Of a stretch of 64,000 nucleotides of DNA, positions 12,701 to 24,700 are shown one piece after another. The stretch's first letter is position 1, and every line of letters begins with the position of its first letter. Source of the DNA: Bostrychus sinensis. Lineage: Eukaryota; Chordata; Actinopteri; Gobiiformes; Eleotridae. The position numbers and the translations under genes were made by a program. Below the pieces are notes generated by a model. That model was not told where the DNA came from and ran no database searches. It saw nothing but the letters and a program-made list of their open reading frames with translations. Location of the stretch: positions 40,448,093 through 40,512,092 of the forward strand of contig CM036245.1 of assembly GCA_020698575.1 (NCBI GenBank). The letters are read 5' to 3'.

Positions 12701-15700
12701 GAGGGATGCCCTCCGCGACATCTTCACACCAGGTGCTGTTTGATGCCCTGTAAAACCTGAAGCTCCATTGGTCCACAGAAGGAACAAGCTCTTAGGTCAT
12801 GATGGAGCCTCCTCCACTGTGCTGCACAAACATCTCCAGTAACATTGGAAGCCTCCAGGACCATCCAGGTTACATTTTTCCTCCTCAGAGTAAAATTTTC
12901 TTCCACTTTTCAAAGTCACGTTTGGTGCAATGTTCAAAAAGGCAAGTTTTTGGCGTGGGAGGAGCTATGGCCTTTGAAGACAATTTTTGTTCTTTAAGCC
13001 TTCTCTTGCAGATGTGGCCTTCTGGTGTTGGGCTGGAGCCAGCATCAGTAAGAGCCTTACCGTGGGTCAGGGATCAGCCTACGTCTTCATGGAGAGCCCG
13101 TTGGATCCCCTGGCTTAGTGGAGGTGACATTTTTATGGGTCTTCCACTTGACTTTTTTGACCCATGACCCTCAGAACATTTTAAGAACTTCAAATTGACT
13201 GTCAGGCTGCACCCAACCTTCTTGCCTTTGCCATCAGGAGGTCATGAGTGTGTGAATGCCTGACAGAAAATTACATTAAAGACAGATTCAGGGGTTAAAG
13301 CAAAAAAAATCTCTGAGCCTGAACTTTTTTTTGGCAAGATGGGTAGGGGTCAACACATTTTTAACATCCATACAAAAACAAGTCATCTCTTTAGTCTATG
13401 AGGCGTATTATTGAGTGTTTGCATAGCATTACATAACAATTAGTGTTTGCGTAGTATTACGCAAACACTAATTGTTATGCAAGTTCTTTATTATATCTTT
13501 TTCAAAAATTTCGGTTCGTTTCAACGAACGTTGAAGTTTTTGCTCATTGTGCTTATTCTGCCATTAGTTCTGCTTCTTTTAACCAATAGTTCAGCCATTT
13601 AAAGTGTTTGTGGAATGTGCAATTTTAGGTAATTTTTCTGCCCCATTCATTTCTTATGGAACTTTTGCCATTTATTGTCTATCCTTATACTTTTCATATT
13701 TTTGGTACAGACAATATTTTAGTAATTTCTGCCATTTCTGGCCATGTTCCCTAATTAATTCAATTGTGCCACCTGAAATATTATGCCATTCTGCCCCATT
13801 CTGCCTTTTCTCCTTTTTCTGCATTTTTACGCCCCTTCTGCTTATTATGCTTCTGCTACTTTAAACCAATAGTTCTGCCTTTTACAATTTGTGCATTTTG
13901 TGCCATTTTAGGCCATCTTTCTGCCCCATTCATTTCTAATGGGACTTTTGCAAATTCATATTTTCTGCTTTTTCTTCCGCAAATTCTGCCCTTTTTGGCC
14001 TTTTCTGTCTGTTCTTCTTTTGCTTCTGCTATTTTTAAGCAATAATTCTCCCTTTTACAATTTGTGCGTTTTGTGCCATTTTAGGTCACCTTTCTGCAAA
14101 TTCATATTTTCTGCATTTTCTTTCTGCAAATTCACATTTTCAGCTTTTTCTTCTGCAAATTTTGCTTTTTTGGTCATTCTGCTTATTCTGCTTCTGCTAC
14201 TTTCAACCAATAATTCCGCCTTTTGCGCCATTTTAGGCCATCTTTGTGCCCCATTCATTTCTAATGGGACTTTTACAATATATTGTCTATTCTTATACTT
14301 CTAATGCATTTTTTGATAGAGCCATCCTTTCATCATTTTAGTGATTTGTGCCATGTTAAGCCATGTTACAATGTTACCAAATCTGTTGCCTGGAAATTCC
14401 AGACTCACTGCTGTACCAGCGGATGAGTCTGGTCGCCTTAGAATCAATTCGATTTCTAGGGCGGAGCAAACCCGAGTTAACGGACAGCGGAGTTAGCCAA
14501 TCAGAAAATGGCGGACGTGAAGTTAACAAAGCGAAAAGAAAGTGAGAAAGTAAACAAATGGGGTAGTGAAGCCACGAGGGAGGAACGAGGGAGTTATTTC
14601 AACATTACCGTACCATACCGCTGAATGAAACAAACTCTCGGCTCCTCGGTGCGCCATCTTGATTGTTGTCGGTGAGGAGACACGTACGAGTGACGCTGCT
14701 CGCGAAGAACACGCGACTTAAATAAACCAATCAAAATGCACGGTACGGTTGGGATTTGAGTAAACCACTGTGGACGGAGTGGTGACCAGACTGATATTTC
14801 TCTGTAGAATAACACAGAGACATATCAGTCTGGATTTTCCAGGCAACCAAATCTGCCTATTTTGCCTAAAATAAAGATTTTCACAATAAAAGCACTGTAG
14901 ACACTGAAAAAAGGATGTTCACACTAAAAGCACTTCAAAACACTAAAATAGGGATTTTCACAATAAAAGAACTGTAAAACACTAAAATAGGAATTTTCAC
15001 AATAAAAGGACTTCGAAACACTAAAATAGGGATTTTCACAATAAAAGCACCTCAAAACGCTAAAATAGGAATTTTCACAATAAAAGCATTTCAAAACACT
15101 AAAATAGGGATTTTCACAATAAAAGCATTTCAAAACACTAAAACAGGGATTTTTCTATAATGCCACATGCTGCCCCATTCTGCCTTTCTTCACTTTTCTG
15201 TTGCTTTTTCAGTATTTTAAAGTTCCTTTTTCTTGTTATTTTTAAACAATAATTCTGCCTTTTACAGTTTGGAATTTTGTGCCATTTTAGGTCATCTTTC
15301 TGCAAATTCATATTTTCTACATTTTCTTTCTACACATTTATATTTTCAGCTTTTTCTTCTGCAAATTTAGCTTTTTTGGTCATTCTGCTTATTCTGCTTC
15401 TGCTACTTTCAACCAATAATACTGCCTTATGCATTTTGTGCCATTTTAGGTCATCTTTCTGCAAATTCATATTTTCTAATTTTTCTTTCTACAAATTCAT
15501 ATTTTCTACTTTTTCCTTCTGCAAATTTAGCTTTTTTTTGTCATTCTGCTTATTCTGCTTTCAACCAATAATACTGCCTTATGCATTTTGTGCCAAAACC
15601 AAAAATTCTGCTTTTTACAGTTTGTGCCATTTTATGCCACCGATCTTCAGCTTACGCAAACACTCACAATGGCTTCAGCCATTGCACATTTCTAGTTATA

Positions 15701-18700
15701 ATAATAACAAATTTTTCCCGTTTGTTTCAACTCTTCAACAGTTTTACCAATTTTTGCTATTTTTACATATAACGTTTCTGGTCATTGGGATAATTACGCT
15801 ATTAGTTTCGGCAGTTCTGCCACTTATGGTTTTTGTGCAAAATGCCATTTTAGGTCATATTTTTCCCATTGACTTATAATGGGGCTTGTACAAATTCATG
15901 TTTTTTGCATATTTTTCTGCCACTTATGGCCTTTATGCTCATTGTGCTTATTCTGCCATCATTTCTCCTTCATTTAACCAGCAGTTCAGCCATTTAAAGT
16001 GTTTGTGGTTTGTGCTATTTTATGCCATTTTTTTTGTCCCGTTCATTTCTTATGGAACTTTTGCCATTTATTGTCTATCCTTATACATTTTTGGTAAAAA
16101 CAGCATTTTAGTGATTTGTGCAATTTCAGGTTATGTTCCCTCTATTCAATTCTATTGTGCCACCTGCCAAATTATGCCATTCTGCCTTTTCTCCCTTTCC
16201 TTTTTCAACTTTTTCTGGAGTTTAAAACTTTTTCTGCTTCTGCTACATTTACCAATATTTCTACCTTTTACAGTTTTCGTAAATTCTGCCACTTTAGGCC
16301 ATGTTTTTGCAAATTTATATATTTTTTTGTTCATTCTGCTTATTCTGCCTTTGCACATTTTAACCATTAATTTTGCCTTTTACAGTTTTTGCAAATTGTG
16401 CCATTTTAGGCCATCCTTCTGCAACATCCTTTTTCTGTATTTCCTTCTGCAAATTCTGCCCTTTATGGTCATTCTTCTTCTTCTTCTATTAAATATTTCT
16501 GCCTTTTACAGTTTTTGCAATTTGTGCTATTTTAGGCCATCTTTCTGCCCCTATCATTTTTAAAGGGACTTTTGCAATATATTGTCTACTTTTATACAAT
16601 TTTTAATACAACCTTTCATCATTTTAGTGATTTTTGCAATTTCAGGCCATGTTCCCTCTATTCAATTCTATTGTGCTACCTGCCACACAAAGGCATCGCA
16701 CACTAGGGACCTCAGCAGCTACAGGCCGGTGGCTCTCACATCCCACCTGATCAAGACACTGGAGAGACTGATCCTGGGACACCTCCGTTCCATGGTGGAA
16801 CCCTCGATGGATCTGCTGCAGTTTGCCTACCAACCTGGCATCGGAGTGGAAGATGCGGTCATCTTCCTGGTACATCGCGCTCTGGCTCACCTGGAGAAGC
16901 CCGGCAGCACTGTGAGAATCATGTTTTTTGATTTCTCCAGTGCCTTCAACACCATTCAGCCGGTGCTTCTGAAAGACAAGCTGGAGAGGGCTGGGGTGGA
17001 CCTTCATGTGGCAGAGTGGATTCTGCACTCTCTCTCACAAACCGGCCACAGTTTGTGAGAGCCCGGGACCGTGTGTCTGACCTGCTGACCTGCAGTGTGG
17101 GGGCCCCCCAGGGGACTGTCCTGGCCCCCTTCCTCTTCACACTCTACACTGCAGACTTCAGACACAACACGGACAGCTGTGTTCTACAGAAGTTCTCTGA
17201 TGACTCAGCGATTGTTGGTCTGATCACTGCGGACGACGACATAGAGTACAGAGGACTGACGCAGAACTTTGTGGACTGGTGTCAGCAAAACCACCTCCTG
17301 ATCTACGCGGGGAAAACCAAGGAGATGGTGGTGGATTTTCGCAGACGCCAGTCTGCCGTCCCCTCACCAGTGAACATCCAGGGAACGGACATTGAGAGAG
17401 TGGACTTTTATAAGTACCTGGGTGTTCACCTGAACAATAAACTGGATTGGACGCACAACACAGACGCACTGTACAGGAAAGGTCAGAGCAGGCTCTACCT
17501 CCTGAGGAAACTGCGGTCTTTTGGAGTGAAGGGGGCATTCCTGAAGACCTTCTATGACTCTGTGGTGGCATCAGCCATTCTGTACGGTGTGGTCTGCTGG
17601 AGCAGCAGCATCACAGAGAGAAAGAGAAGGAAGCTGGACAAAGTCATCAGGAAGTCCAGCTCTGTCCTGGGCTGTCCTCTGGACTCAGGAGGTGGGTGAC
17701 AGAAGGGTCCTGGCAAAACTGACATCCATGCTGGACCAGGAGTCACACCCCCTGCAGGACACTCTGTCTGCTCTGGAGAGCAGCTTCAGTGACAGACTGC
17801 TCCACCCTCGCTGTGTGAAGGAGAGATACCGCAGGTCTTTCCTTCCTGCTGCTGTCAGACTCTACAGTGAACACTCCTGACTGCAATTCATACACCTGTG
17901 CAATATTGCTTTAACTGTCAGCATCTTGTGGAAACCTGTGCAATATTTATATTATTATGTGCCATAATTATTTTTATTTGAAGCAGCTATTGACAATGCA
18001 CACTCTTTACCTATGGTACTTTGAATACCCATAGTCTGTCAGACTATGTACTGTACATATTTATTATACTGTATTTAATTTCTCATATTCTAATTTAGTT
18101 TATTTAGCCCTACTTGTAATTTAGTTTTTTAGCTAATTATCTTTGGCCAGACTGGTCTCTGATACATTTTGTGCTCTTGTGTGATGCCACTGTGTGCTAC
18201 TACTAACTGTACTTATGCTGTTGCAACAATGCAATTTCCCCACTGAGGGACTATAAAGGTTTTTCTTATTCTTATTTATTCATTAGGCTACGAGCATCAT
18301 CGCTTAAGGATCTTGTCTCTACTCGTCCCGTCTGCTCATTTTCGTTTCGTTTTTATTTGTTGACGAAAATGTCAGTGCATTTAGTCGTAGTTTTAGTCCT
18401 CATTGATTACTTTTTTTTAAGTTTTCGGCCGCAAAAATATGTCGTTGATGAAAACTATGACGAAATATATTCATCAACAAAATTAACACTGGAATTTGAT
18501 GTAGTCAAAACCACAGATGGAGGGCAGGGGATCTGATAGTGTTTGTCTGATAATACGTCTCAGTAGGCATCTCTTCACTTTTTTGCTCTAGTTCTCATGC
18601 TGGATAAGTGTATTTCGTATGGCCTCAACAAACAAAATTTCTTACTTCCCACTGACTTTTTTGGGGTGAGGCTATGCTAATATGCTAATAGACATGGGGT

Positions 18701-21700
18701 GTTTACTATTGGGTTTTTTCCTCATCCCATAAAGAATGAATATACCATATTTCATTTGTTTAGGACAAACAAAATTTTTTTGTCCCATTTTAATTTTGCA
18801 GGGGGCGCTGGAAAGCCATTTTTAAACACAGGGGCTTCATTTACTTTCATTATGTCCAGGTCATAAAGGAGCACAAATGCCTCATTGGGTCGATCCAAAT
18901 CTGACAATGTTTGCAAAAGTTACAGGAGTTTTCAGGTTTTCTAAAATGGCCTCCTCGTTAAGAGCTCGTCACGACCAAGACTCTTGGAAAACCTTTTAAC
19001 AACTTTTGATCCCAGATCTGTCCTAATGAGTCTCCCTCAGTTTGGAGGCTGTCGGATCAAAACTCTAGGATGAGTTCGTTAAAGTACGAGGGCTAGATTT
19101 TGGCTGTCACAAATTTAAAGCCCAATGGCCGACTTCCTGTTGGGTTTAGGGCGGGGCCATAATATAATTTTTGTTGAGTCTCAATATGCTCTATGTATCT
19201 ACCAAGTTTTGTTTTTATACAATGAAAAAAAATGGTCAACTCTCTCCGATCTCCTAATGTATTTTGATTTTCCAGGGGGTGCCACTGAGCCATTTTCTAA
19301 CCGAGATTCTTGCCAACTTTTTATAAATAAAATTTTCACCAAGCTCTAATTTTGTGCAAATTTTCAGAAGTTTTCGTGCATGTTTAGTGCCTCAAAAATG
19401 CGATTTACTTGGCGGAAAAAGAATAATAATAAAAATCCTTGTTTTTTAAAGCTTTGCTACACAAAAACCACAATAGATCGGGCTTTGTGCTTTTGACACA
19501 TTGTTCCCCATAACAAGTGTGTGGATACCAAATTTTACATGTCTACAACAAATAGAATTTTTATTATTAAGTTTATAAGATAAAACATTTCAGGGGGCGC
19601 TGAAAACTCATTTTTAAAGACAGACACTTCATTTATGCATCATTATGTCCAGGTCATCAATGTGCACAAGCGCTCCATTGGGTCTTTTCTAATCCAACAA
19701 TGTTTGCAAAAGTTACAGGGGTTTGTATTTTTTCCAAAATGGCCTCCTCGTTAAAAGCTCGTCACTACCACACCCTCAGACCTATGACAAAGCTTTTAAC
19801 AACAGTTGATCCCAGGCATGTCCTGAGGATTCTGCCCCAGTTTGGAGTCTGTTGGATCAAAACCCTAGGACAAGTTTGCTAAAATATGAGGGATGGATTT
19901 TTTGGCATCTCAACTTTCTACCAAAATGGCCGCCTCCCGGTTGGGTTTAGGGCAGAGCCATAATATAATTTTTTGCTTGTCCTGACATGTCCTATGACTG
20001 GGCCAAATTTCATTTGTATGCGATTAAAAAAATCAGCGGTCGACTCACATAGGCGCAATGCTATTTAATTTTCCAGGGGTCGCCATAGAGCCATTTTGCA
20101 ATGCTGTTTTTTGTAAACCTTATGTAAATTACACCTGGCCTGTGCCTGAATTTTGTGCAAATTCTCGGGGGGTTTTGTGCTTGTTTAATGTCTGAAAATT
20201 TGCATTTATTGGTCAAATCTATACAGTGCAAGGCTGGACTCGTCCCCTCTCACACATTCGTGCCCTAATAAGAAATAAATTTATCACGCATCCTCCCACC
20301 ATCTTCAATTCTGTTTTTTCCACCATTTAGCAGTAGTAAAAAATTTTTTAGAAATGGAGCGGCGCGTATGAACTTTTTTTTTTCAGAAATCACAGACACG
20401 AGTGTTGTTTTAGACCTTATAATCAACCATACGTGACAACTCCTAGTAGAGATACAGCCAACAGAAAGGCTGGACTAAAGGCCGCTGCTGTCACTCACAA
20501 GAGCAGGCGGAGCTTGGGGCAGTGAGTGAGGGAACAGACAGGTGAGAAGCATCATGACTCGGTTCCAGCGGGATCATAACCACCGCTGTTCAAGGCTGCC
20601 ATTAGTAATCTCCTAAGTTTAGACGCAACTTAAACACATTTTTTGTTTTTGTTTTTTATAAGTAAGTGAGTTTTTTCGCAGTCAAGTGCCACACGCTGGA
20701 AATCTGGCCCAGTGCCGGAGTATTTTAAGCCCTGAAGATTTTGATCAGTTTCTAAACAGCCTCTTTCAGTTTTAATGAAATAAAAATAAATTGCCAACTA
20801 AATGTTGTTTGTCAATTGCTCCCGTTCCTTCTTTTTGCATTTTGAGACTCTACTAACAACCTGGTTATGATCCACCAGAGCAAAGTTGAAATACTTAATT
20901 ATGTAATTTTTTCTTGGTCCAATGTTTTGATCAGGAGTGTATTATATCAAATTTGCATCTCAAAATTGCACATACCAGACAAGGAGGAGCCAGGTGATGC
21001 TCCTGAGTCGGTGTGCTCCATCTGTTCTGGCCTTGCTGTGACCAGAGGTGCTTTATTCTCCTGTGTATCCTCTACAGTCACTGCATCATCTCCTACAAAC
21101 ATACATTTCCATTAATGTGTTTATCATTTAATAACAACAACAATAATGATTTTACTCATAAAAAACTGAAAACACAGGAAAAGGTTTGTGAAATTGTTTA
21201 TCTGCAAATGGAGTGAAAAAGTCAAATTTGGCTTTCATGTCCTTGTCTGTCAGGCACTCGCACTGTGATGACCTACTGAGGGAAAAGACAAAAACGCTTT
21301 CTGTTTTTTAACGTGGCAGGATTGTTGAGCTGCACAGGCAACTAGCAATCGCTGCTAAGCAATGTCAAGAAGTAGACCCATAAATATTTAACCTGCATTG
21401 AGCCAGAGGATCGTAGGTCCTAAGATTTTGATCGTGCACGCACGCACGCACACACACACACACACATACATGGTAACAGAATCAAAAGGCTTAAAACCTA
21501 AAGTTGTCTCAGCCAATTTAAACAAGTGCGTCTTTAGCCTGGACTTAAACAGAGACAGTGCAGTGATAACATGCAGATCAAGAGGCAGTGTGTTCCAGAG
21601 TTTAGGAGCAGCAAGAGCAAATTAACGATTGCCCCACTGTTTGTACCGGGACCTGGGAACATCCAAAACCATCTGAGCAGACGACCAAAGGGCTCTGCTA

Positions 21701-24700
21701 GGGTGGTGGATGTTTAAAATCTCTGATAAATAGGGAGGGGCAAGACCATTAAGAACTTTAAAAACAATTTTTTTTATTTTAAACTCAATGCGATAGTGAA
21801 CCGGGAGCCAGTGAAGAGAAGAGAGAACCGGGGTGACAACTGGTGCATTTTAGTGATGGGCAGTCTGTCTCTTTTCAAAGATTCGGTTCTTTTGAATTGG
21901 CTCCCTGTGAGGAGCCGGCTCTTACAGCTCCCAAACGGCTCTTTGTTTATTGTCAGTGAGAGATAATCCAATTAGTGCCTAGTTTAGGAATTATGAATCA
22001 TTTGTGTGTTGGTGTTCATAAACTCATTTTTATGTAGTTTTATTTTCAAAAATACAAAACTTCAGTTAATATATTTAGTTTGACTTGTACAGGCAGTCTT
22101 TTCAGGGTTAGTGGCTTGCTCTCTATCCTCCATCTGCACGGTGGGGTGGGTGGTTCTTAGATGCCTGTGCAAGTTTGTTGTTGACCCTGCTTTATAGGAT
22201 ATTTTTATTCTACAAATTTAGCAACAAAGGGTTTAGGGATTACAGCTCTTTAAAGTGTAGCTACCTCTTTTTCAGGGGCTCAAAAGTATTTGGACAGTTG
22301 CTTCAAAAGCTATTTCTTGAGCTGCATGGACAGTTTCTCTCATTAATCCATCATAAACTGAGCGGGTAAAAGGTCTGGACTTGATTCTAGGTGTTACATT
22401 TGCATTTGAAAGCTGTTTCTGTGAAATCACAACAAAGTATCTTAATGGACGTGAACCAGACCATCCTTAGGTTGGATCAAAAAAACTGGTGAAAAACCAT
22501 TTCGCAACATCCACCATAGGGCAGAATTCTCTGTTTATTGATGATGTGACAGAAGACAGAAGCAGCCGGATGAATTCCGAAGTATATAGGGATATAATTT
22601 CTGCTCAGATTCAGATAAAAGCCATGAAGTTGATTGCACAGCGCTACACAGCACAGACGGACAGTGACACAAAACATTCTGCAAAAGCAACCCAGGAGTT
22701 TTTTAAAGCAAATGAGAGGAATATTCTGCAATGGCGGGGGTCAGTCAACAGATCTCAGCCCAAATGAGCATGAATTTCACATGTTTAAGACAAAACTTAA
22801 GTCAGAAAGGCCCACAAGCAAGCAACAACTGAAGGCAGCTGCAGTAAAGGCCTTGCAAAGCACCATAAATTAGGAAAACCCAGTGTTTAGTGATGTCCAT
22901 GGGCTCCAGACATCAGCATTACCTCCCAAAGTAAAAAAAAAAAAAACATGTTATTCATAGGAATGTTCATCTGTCCAATTTCTTTTGAGACTCTGTTTTG
23001 GTTAACAGCTAAAATAACAAAAATTGTGTCAGTGTCCAATTAACTATGGATTTAACTGTCTTCAACACTTTTACGGTTATTGTACCCGTTTAGCTCATTT
23101 ACTTCAGATGAACGTTTAGATTGCACGTGTCTGGAACACATTCATTAATCAAGTTCTTTAAAGTCTGCTTCTCTATAAGAAGCTTTTCCTCCCTACTTCT
23201 GCTCCTGTATTGTATCAAAGCGTACAGTGACCGTCAAAGCCAAACTTAAGTAAGCCACGAGGCAAATTAGCATAAGTAAACCCCAAAAATGTATTTGACT
23301 GAAAAATTTATCAAATTTACACATTTTGACGTATTCAGTGAAAGGATGAGTTCTGCATCCTGTGTGTTTTTGCATCCATTGTAAAAGCATTATTTTTGTA
23401 AATTTAAAGTGAGCTTACCTGTGACCAAGCTCATACTGGCCGGTGTCTGAACTTCCTCAATCACACTAAGCTGATGCTGTGCAGTTTCCAAACTGCCCAG
23501 CTTGACTCTGGAAACAGGGGGCTTTGCCGCTACTACATGAGGTATGGTGATCACGCCGGTATGTCCAAAAAACAAACTCCTGGAACCTTTAGAGGGAAAT
23601 AAAAGTGCATCTAAAATGAAAATACTGGAGGAGGAAAAAGTACCATTTGTCAAGCATTTATTATTTATTATTGTGTTGATAATAGTTACCAGGTAAAGGG
23701 GTTATATTATACAAACTTGACTTTTTCGAGCTTTCTACAAGGTTATAACGTTGTTCCCTCATAAAGCATCAAAAACATGCCTGGTGTTGCGTTTTGCTTT
23801 ACAGGCATGAATAAATGCCTGTTTGACAGCCCTCAAAAAAACCCTCGGTTCCACAAACCCCTGCCACTCCCACAAACCTCTGCTCCCTCCAGGAAACAAT
23901 GACCAATCAACAAGCCTTCTACATACAATCTGCTCTCATTCATTTATCCCAAAATAATTGTGTACAGCTCTGTTTTCACTGATTCCTTACAGCAGTTTTT
24001 TTTTTTTTGCAGTAAAATTGCATCAGACAAAAAGTTTAAGGAAATAAAAAGCTCCTTCTCTTTAATTGTGTGTTAATATAAACACTTAAACCCCCATAAC
24101 TGTTAAGGCTCATTTATCAGAGAATGAAAGGTCAGTGTGGATGGATTGCAGAATATTGCCTCACCAGTAGTGGAAGGTTGATGCCAAGAATTTTCAAAAT
24201 GCAAAGTTTCAAAATTTGACTGCTCCATAGATTTGAGAAGAGACTTCAACAAGTTACACCGTGCCTGTGAAGCCTGAAAACAAAGACATCAATAAATACA
24301 AGTGCTGGACTTAGGCTAAGGACTCATGCAAGTATAGAGTGACACCTGAGCATCCATAAGTCCTCAGAGTTGATTTGTGTTACCTGCTCCAGCTCCTTTC
24401 GTTTCTGCTGCTGTTCGTTTAACCTAAGTGAGTCCACTTCTTGCCGTTTCTGCATTACAACATTTTGCATTTGATCCTGAGTGTCCCGCAACATGGGCCT
24501 CTCCGTGGCCTCTTCAACCCCCATGAAGGGAGCTGGACTGGGACCTGTCCCCCTGGTGAGGGCTGGACTGGGATCCACCCCCAGAGAGGCGGCCGGACAG
24601 AGATCCACCCCCAGGGAGACGGCCAGACTGGGATCCATCTCCAGAGAGACCGCCAAACTGGGATGCACCCCCAGGGTAACAGCTGGACTGAGATCAGAGG

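Larger units (their letters stand above)
13500..16688 (+). repeat. AT-rich degenerate repeat block (TTCTGCC / ATGCCATTTTAGGCCAT family)
   Basis: About 3.2 kb built from diverged copies of a module such as CTGCCTTTTACAATTTGTGC, GTGCCATTTTAGGCCATC, TTTCTGCCCCATTCATTTCT and ATGGGACTTTTGCAAATT. Larger matches link 13.57-13.80 kb with 15.95-16.17 kb and 16.57-16.68 kb. Open frames here encode Phe/Leu/Ser-rich low-complexity peptides and are not genes. Two insertions interrupt it: the element at 14386-14846 and Rex1 at 16690. I cannot name the family. Confidence 0.65.

Noticed and set aside
14924..15133. Minus-strand 13-residue repeat that looks like a zinc-binding protein or CRISPR-like array
   Set aside because: The DNA unit is exactly 39 bp with no unique spacers, so this is a minisatellite and the frame is a by-product.
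13604..16563. Phe/Leu/Ser-rich reading frames resembling membrane proteins
   Set aside because: They arise from TTC/TTT-rich repeat units of the AT-rich block and shift frame freely; no conserved domain.
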